Positions 1-9,906 are shown, counted from the stretch's first letter. The stretch is 64,000 nt of DNA from Promethearchaeota archaeon Loki_b32 (GCA_005223125.1 NJBH01000009.1:62001-126000), one strand, 5' to 3'. Program-made: numbers and translations. Notes: generated by a model from the sequence alone, not told the origin.

Positions 1-1212
1 AAAAAACCTAAGGAGGAACAATAGTTCAATTATTATTCCTATAGCACTAAAAATAAAAGGTGCAATATAATGAACATTTTCAACAATTAATCCGGCTATG
101 ATTCCAGTAGGTATAAGTCCAATACCTCTAAAGAATGAGATTATACCGTAAGATTCCGCTTTCTGTTCTTCACCTAAATTAGTCATAATTATTTGTTCAG
201 CAGGTATAAATGTACATACAGATAATGCAAATAAAATAAATCCAATACTTAGAGTAATGAATATTGTTTGTCTAATTTGATTCATCCATAAAATCACAGT
301 TAATATATTCATAAAGAAAAAACCAAACCCAAAAAATTGACTCAAGATTAATGTTGTTTTATTGCCAATTTTATCAGTGATGCGTCCAGCAGGAATTTGA
401 AAAAGAGCATTTCCTATATTAAACCATAAGTAAATGAAAGCAATATCAGCTTTAGTTAAATTGTAATACTTATATAAACCACCAGTATAAATTGATAGAG
501 AAATGCTATATACGAAAATATCTAAAGTAAAGAAAATTAAAATGGATCTTGAAGTCTTGGTTGTTAAAATTTTCACCCATATATTATTCTTTTTCTTTTC
601 AAGATTCTTATTTGGCATAGTTCGATTTTGAGAATCTATAGATTGAGCAGAAATAAAGAATGTAAAGATTATTCCCTCAATAACTAATAAAAGAATAAAA
701 AACATAAAATAAAATCTTGAATTGATTATTTGAGTAAGAATTATGAATAAGGATCCAGCAATTGTTCCCGCAAAATAGGAAAAAAACATAAATCCGAAAA
801 TCAAACCTTTCGATTTATTACTATTCTCAGCAACTAAAAATTGAGTATTTAGATTATTAATTATAAAACCTAAAAAGTAGAGCAATATTCCTAAAATGAC
901 ATAATTTAAGCTATTCGGACTAGCTAAGATTAACAGGAAGAGTCCTAAGATATAGAGGGGAATACTTGAAATGAGTAAATATTTGCGGTTAAATTTATCA
1001 GAGAATTTACCTATTATAGGCATTGGTAAAAATTGCATTACTGTTCCAATTGAAATAATCAAACCCGTTAAGACTATTGAATTTGTGAGTTCCAGTAAAA
1101 AGGGTTGATATACTATGGTAAACATACCAGTACCAAAACCATGAATAAGTTTAGTTATGGCTAAAGCGATTAAATTTCTACGTTTACTTTTATCTAAACT
1201 ATTAAATACCAT
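1..1212 (-). CDS. MFS family permease (3' end cut by window edge)
   Basis: Open frame of 404 codons reading leftward from an ATG at 1212 and running off the window, probably lacking only a few C-terminal residues. It has about twelve hydrophobic segments in two halves. The loop after the second segment carries a motif-A-like string, GKFSDKFNRKYLL, and the second half repeats it as GRITDKIGNKTTL, which is the signature of the major facilitator superfamily. A basic stretch rich in Lys and Asn (about residues 200-215) is the expected cytoplasmic loop between the halves. Substrate cannot be read from the sequence; drug/proton antiporters and sugar permeases both look like this. Confidence 0.85.
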   Translation of the reverse strand, partial: MVFNSLDKSKRRNLIALAITKLIHGFGTGMFTIVYQPFLLELTNSIVLTGLIISIGTVMQFLPMPIIGKFSDKFNRKYLLISSIPLYILGLFLLILASPNSLNYVILGILLYFLGFIINNLNTQFLVAENSNKSKGLIFGFMFFSYFAGTIAGSLFIILTQIINSRFYFMFFILLLVIEGIIFTFFISAQSIDSQNRTMPNKNLEKKKNNIWVKILTTKTSRSILIFFTLDIFVYSISLSIYTGGLYKYYNLTKADIAFIYLWFNIGNALFQIPAGRITDKIGNKTTLILSQFFGFGFFFMNILTVILWMNQIRQTIFITLSIGFILFALSVCTFIPAEQIIMTNLGEEQKAESYGIISFFRGIGLIPTGIIAGLIVENVHYIAPFIFSAIGIIIELLFLLRFF

Positions 1213-1349
1213 TGAAATATCCAATAAACTCTATTTTAATTTTAATAATTTTAATGTAGAAAATACATAATTAAACAAGAATATTATTTTTCTATATTAA
1301 TTTAGAATGATTAAACTCCCAAATTTGGAGAAGTTATAAAATAATGTGT

Positions 1350-1745
1350 TTACTTTTCTTTTTTTTTCATTTTTTTAAGGTTATTTAAAGCTATCTTGTA
1401 TCCTTTATTCTTATTTGCTCTATCTTCTAATCCAGTGCAGGGAAACTCTTGGCATTGATAACAATATTCCAATTTCTTATCATTTATACAACAATCTCTA
1501 ATCCAACATTCTTTTGTCCAACACTCAGAAAGTTCACCCCTACAAGTACTACAATGAAAATCTTCTGGCTTTACATTATCCCACATCTTATCAAATATTC
1601 TAACTAATTTAGAAGCAATTCTGGGGTTAATTGGGGCTTGATAGATCTGACAATTACTGCAATCTAAACCACAAACCGAAATTATTTTTTGAATTCGAAA
1701 AGTTTTCACATCTTTCATGATTTTGATAATCCTTTCCTTTAACAA
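1350..1745 (-). CDS. DUF3795 cysteine-rich protein
   Basis: 131 aa. About ten cysteines, many in pairs: CGLDCSNC near residue 25, CSTCRGE near 65, then CWTKECWIRDCC and CYQCQEFPC. This spacing is that of DUF3795 proteins, small zinc- or cluster-binding proteins common in anaerobic archaea and bacteria and of unknown function. An in-frame internal Met (residue 10) is an alternative start. It lies on the same strand as cobO but 65 bp downstream of it, so cotranscription is possible. Confidence 0.75.
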   Translation of the reverse strand: MLKERIIKIMKDVKTFRIQKIISVCGLDCSNCQIYQAPINPRIASKLVRIFDKMWDNVKPEDFHCSTCRGELSECWTKECWIRDCCINDKKLEYCYQCQEFPCTGLEDRANKNKGYKIALNNLKKMKKKEK

Positions 1746-1810
1746 AAACCTCTCAATAAAGTGTCTAGATTAATATCTTTATCTAAATAATAAAGTTGAT
1801 TTATGTCCAT

Positions 1811-2353
1811 TTAATATTCAATACCATATCTAGCTGTTATTCCTTGGGAGGAATAATAATGTTTTATCATTCTCATTTCAGTTACTAAATCTGCTAATTC
1901 CTTTATTTTAGGGTGCATTTTTGGCCCTCCTGTAAGTATTAATTCTACTCGACTTGGTTTCCTTTTAATAAGATTTAAAACCGGTTCAACTGTTATCACA
2001 TTCATAGATATTGCAACACCAATTTCATCAAGGATGACAACATCATATTCATCGCCCATAATAACCTCTTCAGCGAAAGCAAGAGCTTTTTTTCCTTCAT
2101 TTTTATCAAATTCTCCTGGTTCTGCAATGAGTTCAGGACTGCCAAATTGCTTTAATTCAAAATTAGATATATTTTTGATAGCTTCAATTTCCCCGTATTT
2201 ATAATTACCTTTCATAAATTGAATCATATATACCTTAAATCCATGTCCTGTTGCACGTATACCTTGCCCTATCGCAGCAGTGGTTTTACCTTTCCCTCGT
2301 CCAAAGTATACTTGAACTAAACCTTGCTTTAATCTTTTTCTAGTTGTACTCAT
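1811..2353 (-). CDS. cobO: Corrinoid adenosyltransferase (CobO/CobA type)
   Basis: 180 aa, the usual length for the family. The N-terminus has the P-loop GRGKGKTTAAIGQG (about residues 18-31) and the following GHGFKVYMIQFMKG; the second half has VVILDEIGVAI and LILTGGP. These are diagnostic of the ATP:cob(I)alamin adenosyltransferase that makes adenosylcobalamin, the cofactor of the acyl-CoA mutase coded at 37.1-39.2 kb. It is divergent from the DUF169 gene. Start ATG at 2353. Confidence 0.92.
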   Translation of the reverse strand: MSTTRKRLKQGLVQVYFGRGKGKTTAAIGQGIRATGHGFKVYMIQFMKGNYKYGEIEAIKNISNFELKQFGSPELIAEPGEFDKNEGKKALAFAEEVIMGDEYDVVILDEIGVAISMNVITVEPVLNLIKRKPSRVELILTGGPKMHPKIKELADLVTEMRMIKHYYSSQGITARYGIEY

Positions 2354-2413
2354 CGTTATTCAATCTATTAATTTATTATATTTTGAAATACTCTATTATT
2401 TAATTAGTTTTTA

Positions 2414-3202
2414 ATGCTAGATAGATGTGATTTCATGGGCAAATATGAGAATTTAAATAATAAATTGAATAAATATCTGAGATTAGCTACATTTCCTGTT
2501 GGAATAAAATTACTGGAAGATTCTAAACATTTAGATGATATTAAGTTTTTAAAAAAACCTGAACATAAAATTGCGCTCTGTCAAATATTTAGTTATGCTA
2601 GATATTATGGCTGGACAATGGGATGTACAAAAGAAGATAATTTATGTCCATTAGCAGGAATTAGCATTGGTTTTGAAGAGTCATACAAGCTTTATGAGGA
2701 AGGTTCTTTTTTTATTGGAAGGTATAATGAAACCAAAGAAGCTGCTAAAAAAACAACGGCTACAATACCCAAATTACCTTATAATCAATATTCTGCAATA
2801 GTTTCTGGAACTTTGGGTCGTATAGACTTTGAACCTGATCTAATCTTAATTTGGGGTAATTCTGCTCAAATTATGAGAATAATTCAAGGTTATTTATGGA
2901 AAAGAGGAGGAAGGGTTTCAATGACTACTTTCTGTGATGGTGTATGCGCAGATACGATATCAAATGCGATGCTTACAGGTGATTTGCAGATTGCTTTTCC
3001 TTGCCTTGGTGATCGTCGATACGGAATGGCAAAGGATTCCGATTTAATAGCATCAATACCAATTGACATTATAGATGAAATTATTGATGGAATGGAGGAA
3101 ACTCATAAAGCAGGGACAAGATATCCGATTCCTTATCAGGTATCTACTCCTGAGTTTTTTGTAAAATTAAAAAAACAATTAGATAAAGTAAAAAAAAATT
3201 AA
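2414..3202 (+). CDS. DUF169 domain protein
   Basis: 262 aa. The body matches the DUF169 pattern: an early FPVGIKLL, CQIFSYARYYGWTMG, a central PDLILIWGNSAQIMRIIQG, then CDGVCAD and FPCLGDRRYG near the C-terminus. The family is frequent in methanogens and other strict anaerobes and has no firmly known function; the conserved Cys and Arg residues suggest metal or cofactor binding. A second Met at 2435 fits family N-termini better than the annotated one. The stop codon overlaps the convergent Fe-S gene by 4 bp. Confidence 0.75.
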   Translation: MLDRCDFMGKYENLNNKLNKYLRLATFPVGIKLLEDSKHLDDIKFLKKPEHKIALCQIFSYARYYGWTMGCTKEDNLCPLAGISIGFEESYKLYEEGSFFIGRYNETKEAAKKTTATIPKLPYNQYSAIVSGTLGRIDFEPDLILIWGNSAQIMRIIQGYLWKRGGRVSMTTFCDGVCADTISNAMLTGDLQIAFPCLGDRRYGMAKDSDLIASIPIDIIDEIIDGMEETHKAGTRYPIPYQVSTPEFFVKLKKQLDKVKKN

Positions 3203-4356
3203 TTTAATTTATTTTTATAGCGTTCTTCACCATATTTCTGATAAGCTTCTGGTATCGATTCAACAGGTATTTTATTCTCGACTTTTTCAAGAATTAATCG
3301 CTTAGATGAACAATTTGTTGAACATACTCCGCACCCAATACATAAGTCATTTTTTAATTCTAAGTTAAATTTACCACCTTCTTCAATTGACGGAAAGATA
3401 GCATGAGTTGGGCATAAATCTACGCATCGATAACATTCGGCGCATTCTATTGATTGATCTATTTTTGCCCGAAAGTTCGAGAGAGCCAATCCCCCCATTC
3501 TATGAAACTTAGTTAACATCTTTAAAATTCCACAGTGCTCTTTATCACAATTACATATGAAATCTGGTTTTTGGGCATTTAAAGTGCAATGTACCAATCC
3601 ATTTTTTTCACATGTTATCAATAATTCTAAAGCTTCTTCCTTAGATAATCTTTTACCCATTCCATTTTCAATGAAGTATTCTGCTACCATATCAAATGTC
3701 ATACAAACATCTATAGCTGTTTTAGGTGTGTAACCCAAGTGTGTAGCTTTTACTTTGCAAGAACACGGCATTGTGGAAAAGGCTGTATATTGATTTATCA
3801 ATTCTTCAACTTCCTCGAAAGCTAAGATTTTTTGTGATACAATTCCTAAATCTTCGTTAACTATAATCAATTTTTCTGATGTTTTAGAAGGTAGAACTCT
3901 AGGAAATGGATAATTAGATGCCCATGCTGTTGGAATTATATATCTGTTTAAATATTTATCAAAAAGCCTTGCGAGTCGCTTTATTTTCTCATCTGAATAT
4001 ATTTTTGCATTACTGAATACAAACTCAAAAATACCTATTACAGTAGGCCAAATCATGAATTTTGCTCTTTTCCGGGATTTTCCTAATTTAAACATTAATC
4101 CTCTTTCTGCTAGAGAATTCAAAATCTCAATTACTTTTTCTACAGGTTTACCACTTCTTTGAGCTATCTCTATCGGAGATGCTTGGTCCATGATAGGTGC
4201 TTCAAAATAACTCAAAATCTCAGCTTCTTCCTCAGTAAAAATTTCTTTTAAAATTTTCATGATTCCAATAGATTTTGGTGTTCTTGTAGGCCATTTATCC
4301 ATCCTTTGCCTTAATAATTCATAATAATCCATTTTCAATGATTGATCTTGTGTCAT
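3199..4356 (-). CDS. Winged-helix plus 2[4Fe-4S] ferredoxin-domain protein
   Basis: 385 aa. Residues about 30-110 look like a winged helix (EEEAEILSYF, ASPIEIAQRSGKPVEKVIEIL). The middle has CSCKVKATHLGYTPKTA and CNCDKEHCGI, metal-binding Cys pairs. The C-terminus is a bacterial-type ferredoxin with CAECYRCVDLCPTHA and CIGCGVCSTNC, although the second cluster lacks the Pro after its last Cys. The same core (Cys pair, helical middle, CxC pair, ferredoxin) recurs in the protein at 34119-34955, so the two are distant paralogs. Probably a redox-sensing or electron-transfer protein; the partner is unknown. Confidence 0.7.
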   Translation of the reverse strand: MTQDQSLKMDYYELLRQRMDKWPTRTPKSIGIMKILKEIFTEEEAEILSYFEAPIMDQASPIEIAQRSGKPVEKVIEILNSLAERGLMFKLGKSRKRAKFMIWPTVIGIFEFVFSNAKIYSDEKIKRLARLFDKYLNRYIIPTAWASNYPFPRVLPSKTSEKLIIVNEDLGIVSQKILAFEEVEELINQYTAFSTMPCSCKVKATHLGYTPKTAIDVCMTFDMVAEYFIENGMGKRLSKEEALELLITCEKNGLVHCTLNAQKPDFICNCDKEHCGILKMLTKFHRMGGLALSNFRAKIDQSIECAECYRCVDLCPTHAIFPSIEEGGKFNLELKNDLCIGCGVCSTNCSSKRLILEKVENKIPVESIPEAYQKYGEERYKNKLN

Positions 4357-4553
4357 ATAATATTCACTAAAAAACTTTTTTAATTAAGGGAAAGCTAAGT
4401 AAAAATTTCTTATAAATCTGATGTTAATTTTGATCTATTCTTTCTTAATAACAACTTACTAATAATATTGTTTTTAATTTGAATAATAATTATAATCTCT
4501 ATATAATATTCTTAAAGAACCATTAATATCAAATAAAAAAATGGCGTTTTAAA

Positions 4554-5153
4554 ATGACTGAGAGCAAATTGATGCCTTTACAAGAAGCTATATCAACTTA
4601 CGTTCAAGATGGAGACCTTATAGGTATTGGAGGCCTTTCTTTTTGGAGGAAACCCATAAGTGCGTGTAGGGAAATAATTAGACAAAATAAAAAAGATTTA
4701 TCAATTTGTACATTCGTAGGGGGGATAGATGTTGATATGCTCATAGCAGGAGGGTGTATTTCAGAAGTAAGAAGTTGTTTTATAGGAATGGAAATCTTTG
4801 GTATGGCACCACATTATAGAAAAGCTGTAGAATCAGGTGTTATTCACGTATCAGAGGAAAGTGAGGCTAATATTGCTTTAGGATTGAGAGCTTCTTACTT
4901 GAAAGTACCATTCATGCCTTTAAAGGGTATTATCGGAACTGATATGCCAAAAGTAAGAAATGATATAAAACAAATCGAAGATCCCCTTGGTTCAGGAACA
5001 CAGGTTATGGCAGTACCTAAGATCGACTTAGATGTAGCAATAATTCATGTTCCATATGCTGATGAATTTGGGAATGGTAATATAGCTGGAGCTGTATGGA
5101 TGGATGCTGACATGGGAAAAACAGCAAAAAAGACAATTATTAATCCTATATAA
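4554..5153 (+). pseudogene. Glutaconate CoA-transferase subunit A, copy 1, C-terminally truncated
   Basis: 199 aa. Residues 1-196 match the full-length copy at 7968 at roughly 90 percent by eye (GDLIGIGGLSFWRKPISACR, GLRASYLKVPFMPLKG), but the frame leaves homology after AKKTII and ends NPI-stop, losing about 90 C-terminal residues. Most DNA differences from the full copy are synonymous, so the copies diverged under selection before this one was cut. No B-subunit gene follows it. Either a recent deletion or an assembly chimera. It could still be translated as a short protein. Confidence 0.75.
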
Positions 5154-5199
5154 AAATCTAAAAAATTCTATAATACATTTGAAAATAAGGTGATATTAA

Positions 5200-5496
5200 A
5201 TGGTTGAGAGCAAATTGATGTCTTTAAAAGAAGCAATTTCAACTTACGTTCAAGACGGTGATCTTGTAGGGATTGGAGGGCCTTCCTTTTGGAGAAAACC
5301 CATTAGTGCATGCAGGGAAATAATTAAGCAAAATAAGAAGGATCTATCAATTTGTACTTTTGTTGGTGGAATAGAAGTTGATATGCTTATTGCTGGAGGA
5401 TATATTTCGGAAGTATGTTCTTGTTTTGTTGGAATGGAGATTTTTGGAATGGCACCACATTATCGAAAAGGGATTTTCTATAATAACCCCTTTTAA
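5200..5496 (+). pseudogene. Glutaconate CoA-transferase subunit A, copy 2, truncated to the N-terminal third
   Basis: 98 aa. Homology to the two other copies runs from the start to GMAPHYRK (about position 5469) and then stops abruptly; the next residues GIFYNNPF belong to the leader of the beta-helix gene. The upstream spacing and an RBS-like aggtgat before the ATG are intact. The copy appears to have been cut by the event that brought the beta-helix gene in. Confidence 0.75.
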
Positions 5497-5545
5497 ACTC
5501 GAGAGCTTTAATAGAAATAATAATAACCCCTATGGTGTTGTATCG

Positions 5546-7759
5546 ATGCCATTATCTATTAACAAAGCTTTAATAAAAATAAAAAAAATAAAAAAAAGAT
5601 CAAGTAAAATTAAATATGAGTTTTTTTTTATATTAAACAGAATAATCCAAAGAAGAAGTGAAAAGAAAATAACTAAAAGAGTTTCATATTTTTTAGGTGT
5701 ATCAATAGTTTTATGTTTGGTATTTGGATCGTTAAAATTAGCGTTTAATTCACTCAATACTTCCGACACACAGCAAGCGGAAATGAAATTTAATAAGAAC
5801 AATTTCAAAGAGCGTCCTAAGATGTCTGTAATTCACGTACCAATTATTATTAACGGAAATGGTGACTTTCATACTCAAGCGTTGAATGAAGGGTGGTTTG
5901 GAGATGGAACGGAAGGCAATCCATATGTTATTGAGGATTATATCATAAATATTAGTTATCCAAATTACCACTCTAACGGTATTGATATTCAGAACACAAA
6001 TGTCTATTTCATTATCCAAAAAGTAACTATACACAATGAACATGGATATGATAATAGTGGATTTAGTTTATTCAATGTCAAAAACGGAGAACTAAGGGAC
6101 AATACCGCCATTAATAATAATTATGGTTTCTTTCTCCAATACGCTACCAATATCACCCTTATAGGTAATACTGCCTATAATGATTTCACTGCATCTTATG
6201 GTACAGGCTTCTACCTCCAAAACTCAACTAATAACATCTTAATGGGCAATACTGTTGATAGTGATAATGAATATGGTTTTTACCTCCAATCCTCCGCCAA
6301 TAACACCCTCACGGGCAATATCGTAAGCAAAAATTATAATCATGGTTTCAAGCTCAATGAATCTAGTAATAACTCCTTTATAGACAATATTGCTAATGAT
6401 AATTTATTTGGTTTCTACCTCCAAAACTCTACCAATAACAACTTGATAGGTAATACCGCTAATAATAATTATAGAGATGGAATCCTCCTCCATAGCTCTG
6501 CAAATAACGTTTTAACCAACAATATATTTAATAACAACGGAATTCGTATATTGAGTGACACATTAGAAGAATCTATTCAAACTCTAGTAGAAAATAATAC
6601 AGTAAACGGAAAGGATTTGTTATATTTTCAGAATAAGGTAAAAACTGTTATTTCTTCTGAAGTGGGACAGATTATCCTCGTTAATTGTTCATCCATTCAA
6701 ATCGAAGATATTATTATTGAGATGAAAGCATCAGTAGGATTTTTATTAATGTTTAGTAAAAATATCTCAATGATAAATAATACTGCTATTAATAATTATT
6801 ATGGTTTCTACTTTCAATACTCTACTAATAGCACCTTGAAGGGCAATACTGCTATTAATAATCATATTGGTTTCCATCTCCAATACTCCACTAATAACAC
6901 CCTAACAAAAAATACCGCCAATAATAATTTTATTGGTTTCCACCTTCAATACTCCATTAATAATACCTTAACCGGTAATTACCCAAATGATAATGATCAC
7001 GGATTCTATCTCTATACCTCCCCCAATAATATTTTGACTGATAATGTACTTATTAACAACGGTTTTGGCATGCACAGTTATACAGTAGAAGATTCCATTC
7101 AATCTTTAGTAAAAAATAATACAATAAATGGAAAGGACTTGATATTTCTTCAGAATGAGATTAATACAATTATATCTTCAGAAGCTGGGCAATTTATTCT
7201 TGTTAATTGCTCGTTAATGCGTATCGAAAATCTTATCATTGATATGAAGGTATTAACGGCGTTTGCATTGCACTTTAGTACAAATATTTTAATAATTAAT
7301 AATACCTTCAACAATGTGTTTATTGGTTTCCATCTCTGGTTCTCTACCAATAACACTCTGATAGGTAATACTGCTAATAATAATTACAATGGTTTTGTCC
7401 TCTATGCCTCCGTCAATAACACTCTGATAGGCAATACTGCTAATAATAATCATAATGGTTTCTATCTCTATGGATCTTCTAATAATACCTTAATGGGCAA
7501 TATAGCCAATTATAACGATGAGAATGGTATATACTTAGGCTCCAGTAATTATAATATAATTCGTGGAAATATTTTATTACATAATGGAAGAGATTGTATT
7601 GTTCAGCACGATTGCCTAGGAAACGTTATTTTTGATAACATTTGTGAAGTTGATGAGACTAAAACTATAATTTCAAGCTATAATGTAGTGTTTTTAATTG
7701 GAATAATTACTCTTGTTTCCTTAATTTACATTAAAAAAAGATATATCAATTATAAATAG
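5546..7759 (+). CDS. Membrane-anchored parallel beta-helix (NosD-like) surface protein
   Basis: About 737 aa from the ATG at 5546; the frame is open further upstream (from 5378), but that part overlaps the gctA fragment in another frame. A basic N-terminus is followed by a hydrophobic segment (YFLGVSIVLCLVFGSL, about residue 50). Next comes a NosD-type opening (GWFGDGTEGNPYVIEDYIIN) and some twenty turns of 22-24 residues of the form GNTANNNYNGFxLxxSxNNTL, the pattern of right-handed beta-helices. A C-terminal hydrophobic segment (VVFLIGIITLVSLIYI) with a Lys/Arg tail anchors it. Likely an exported, cell-surface carbohydrate-binding or adhesive protein. It splits the gctA copies. Confidence 0.75.
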   Translation: MPLSINKALIKIKKIKKRSSKIKYEFFFILNRIIQRRSEKKITKRVSYFLGVSIVLCLVFGSLKLAFNSLNTSDTQQAEMKFNKNNFKERPKMSVIHVPIIINGNGDFHTQALNEGWFGDGTEGNPYVIEDYIINISYPNYHSNGIDIQNTNVYFIIQKVTIHNEHGYDNSGFSLFNVKNGELRDNTAINNNYGFFLQYATNITLIGNTAYNDFTASYGTGFYLQNSTNNILMGNTVDSDNEYGFYLQSSANNTLTGNIVSKNYNHGFKLNESSNNSFIDNIANDNLFGFYLQNSTNNNLIGNTANNNYRDGILLHSSANNVLTNNIFNNNGIRILSDTLEESIQTLVENNTVNGKDLLYFQNKVKTVISSEVGQIILVNCSSIQIEDIIIEMKASVGFLLMFSKNISMINNTAINNYYGFYFQYSTNSTLKGNTAINNHIGFHLQYSTNNTLTKNTANNNFIGFHLQYSINNTLTGNYPNDNDHGFYLYTSPNNILTDNVLINNGFGMHSYTVEDSIQSLVKNNTINGKDLIFLQNEINTIISSEAGQFILVNCSLMRIENLIIDMKVLTAFALHFSTNILIINNTFNNVFIGFHLWFSTNNTLIGNTANNNYNGFVLYASVNNTLIGNTANNNHNGFYLYGSSNNTLMGNIANYNDENGIYLGSSNYNIIRGNILLHNGRDCIVQHDCLGNVIFDNICEVDETKTIISSYNVVFLIGIITLVSLIYIKKRYINYK
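6549..7310 (+). repeat. Intragenic duplicated 78-residue module in the beta-helix gene
   Basis: Two copies of one module, at about 6549-6780 and 7072-7302, share SIQ(T/S)LV(E/K)NNT(V/I)NGKDL followed by ISSE(V/A)GQ(I/F)ILVNCS. They are separated by a block of short N-rich beta-helix turns. The module interrupts the regular turns and is a normal part of NosD-like proteins. The flanking short turns repeat at 66-72 bp intervals. Confidence 0.7.
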
Positions 7760-7967
7760 CTATTTAAAATCCAATTTTAATCTGCGATCTGAAATTTTCT
7801 AAATAATAAAATTATTTAATTTTAATTCTAAACTAATTTAGATTTCAGATAAAAATTATAAAAAGAGCTCTCTCATTCTCAATTCTTTAATTTGATAAAT
7901 AATTATATTTTGCAAAATTAAATTTTCACTAATATTAAATGAAAATAAATTGAGTATGTGTAAATAA

Positions 7968-8828
7968 ATGAGAAAGAGCAAGTTATTATCTTTAGAAGAA
8001 GCGATTTCTACTTATATACAAGACGGAGATCTTGTTGGAATTGGTGGACTTTCTTTTTGGAGGAAGCCAATTAGTGCTTGTAGAGAAATAATTAGACAAA
8101 ATAAAAAGGATTTATCTTTATGCACATTTGTTGGTGGTATTGAAGTTGATATGTTAATTGCGGGTGGATGTATTTCTGAAGTACGATCTTGTTTTGTTGG
8201 GATGGAGATTTTTGGAATGGCACCAAATTTCCGAAAAGCAGTAGAATCTGGTTCGATCAAAATATCCGAAGAAAGTGAAGCTACAATTGCTTTAGGATTA
8301 AGAGCCTCATACTTGAAAGTCCCTTTCATGCCTTTAAAAGGTCTTATTGGTACTGATATGCCGAAAGTAAGGCATGATATTAAACAGATCGAAGACCCTC
8401 TTGGTTCCGGGACTCAGATTATGGCAGTACCTAAGATAGATTTAGATGTCGCTATAATTCATGTGCCTTATGCTGATGAATTTGGAAATGGTAATATTGC
8501 TGGTGCTGTATGGATGGACGCTGATATGGGAAAAACAGCAAAAAAGACAATTATCACATGTGAGAAATTAGTGGAAACAGAGGATATTCGCTATTTACCC
8601 GGAAAAGCACAACTACCAATTCAAACAACTAATGCAGTAGTTAAAATGCCTTTTGGAGCACATCCAACCTCATGTTATCCTATATATACCTTTGATCCAC
8701 TTCACATTCAATGCTATTTGAAAACTGATTTTGAAGATTATAAGAAAAAATTCATAACAGATAAAACACCTACTCAATATTTAGAAGAAACAGGTGGAGT
8801 ACAAACAATTTTTAATATACTATTATAG
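7968..8828 (+). CDS. gctA: Glutaconate (acyl) CoA-transferase subunit A, full length
   Basis: 286 aa, a CoA-transferase family I alpha subunit. The N-terminus has GDLVGIGGLSFWRKP, the CoA-binding glycine-rich turn; then MPLKGLIGTDM and VDVAIIHVPYADEFGNGN-like motifs typical of GctA. It transfers CoA between acetyl-CoA or glutaconyl-CoA and a dicarboxylic or similar acid in cytoplasmic fermentation pathways. The B subunit begins 9 bp downstream, so the pair forms one operon. The substrate is inferred only at family level. This is the only intact copy of three. Confidence 0.82.
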   Translation: MRKSKLLSLEEAISTYIQDGDLVGIGGLSFWRKPISACREIIRQNKKDLSLCTFVGGIEVDMLIAGGCISEVRSCFVGMEIFGMAPNFRKAVESGSIKISEESEATIALGLRASYLKVPFMPLKGLIGTDMPKVRHDIKQIEDPLGSGTQIMAVPKIDLDVAIIHVPYADEFGNGNIAGAVWMDADMGKTAKKTIITCEKLVETEDIRYLPGKAQLPIQTTNAVVKMPFGAHPTSCYPIYTFDPLHIQCYLKTDFEDYKKKFITDKTPTQYLEETGGVQTIFNILL

Positions 8829-8837
8829 GAGGGAAAA

Positions 8838-9719
8838 ATGATGAGTGAATATTCAAAAGATTATACTACAGATGAAATGATGACTGTATTAATGGCAAGA
8901 GAAGTTAGAAACGATGATGTAATGATCGTTGGTGTGGCAACTCCTATGGTATGGGCAGCATTTACATTAGCAAAATTGACTCATGCACCAGATGCAATAT
9001 ACCATTATATCATGGGAAATACTTTTGTACAAGAAGCACGACAAGTATCACTACTATATCTTGAGATGAATACAGCGAGAGCATATCGATTTCAAGATAG
9101 TGTAGAATGTACCTTAGAATCATTACCCTCTGATAAACTTACAACCATTGAATTTTTTCGACCAGCCCAGATTGACCAATATGGGAATTCTAATAACATT
9201 TGTATAGGAGATTGGAAGAAGCCTAAAATTCGACTCCCTGGTGCTGCAGGTATCTTAGATTTTAGCATGTTTTATGCTCGTGGTTCTTTTCTTTATACAC
9301 CACGACATGATACAAGAACATTTGTACCGACAGAAAAGTTATTCTTTATTTCTGGTGTAGGATTTCCAGATGGAAAACCTTCTATATGCGGGGGGGCTGG
9401 ACCTCAGTGTGTAATTACTAACCTAGCTTATTTGGATTTTGAAAACGAAACAAAAAGGATGAGGTTAAATTCAATTCATCCTGGCAATGATCTTGAGACT
9501 TTAAAAAATTCAACTGGATTTGAACTGATTGTTTCAGAAGAAATAAAAGAGACTATACCTCCTACGAAGAAAGAAATTGAATTATTAAGAGAAAAGGTTG
9601 ATCCATTAAATATCAGAAAATTAGAAGTTCTTTCAGGTAATGAACGAGAAGAGCTATTAGATGATATAATTCAAAAAGATTTAGCAAAGCAAAATAAATT
9701 TCCCAAATTATTATTCTAA
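8838..9719 (+). CDS. gctB: Glutaconate (acyl) CoA-transferase subunit B
   Basis: 293 aa, preceded by a clear ribosome site (aggaggg, 8828-8834) just after gctA. It has the beta-subunit pattern: an early DDVMIVGVATPMVWAAF, central GNSNNICIGDW, GAAGILDFSMF, and FISGVGFPDGKPS with GGAGPQCVITNLAYLDF. The catalytic Glu of family I beta subunits should lie in the N-terminal half but I cannot point to it by eye. Works with GctA as a heteromer. A dead tail of a second gctB lies at 10821-10970. Confidence 0.82.
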   Translation: MMSEYSKDYTTDEMMTVLMAREVRNDDVMIVGVATPMVWAAFTLAKLTHAPDAIYHYIMGNTFVQEARQVSLLYLEMNTARAYRFQDSVECTLESLPSDKLTTIEFFRPAQIDQYGNSNNICIGDWKKPKIRLPGAAGILDFSMFYARGSFLYTPRHDTRTFVPTEKLFFISGVGFPDGKPSICGGAGPQCVITNLAYLDFENETKRMRLNSIHPGNDLETLKNSTGFELIVSEEIKETIPPTKKEIELLREKVDPLNIRKLEVLSGNEREELLDDIIQKDLAKQNKFPKLLF

Positions 9720-9906
9720 GTAAATAGTTAAATACATCTAAAAATATCGCAAAATCTTATTTTTTTTTGATCGTTATATTTAATAGTTCAAAAATACCTA
9801 TAAAACAACAATAAGTTTTGTGTAATATAATAAAAAGTTATTAGATTATTAATTTATAATATAATTAGTGAATTTTGTAGTTGAAATGAAAGATAGTTAA
9901 AACAAA

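Noticed and set aside
5378-5545. Upstream extension of the beta-helix frame
   Set aside because: It is gctA DNA read in a shifted frame; the ATG at 5546 precedes a normal basic plus hydrophobic N-terminus.
6100-7560. Regularly spaced short repeats that could be taken for a CRISPR array or minisatellite
   Set aside because: They lie in one long open frame and code for beta-helix turns; there are no identical repeats with unique spacers and no cas genes.
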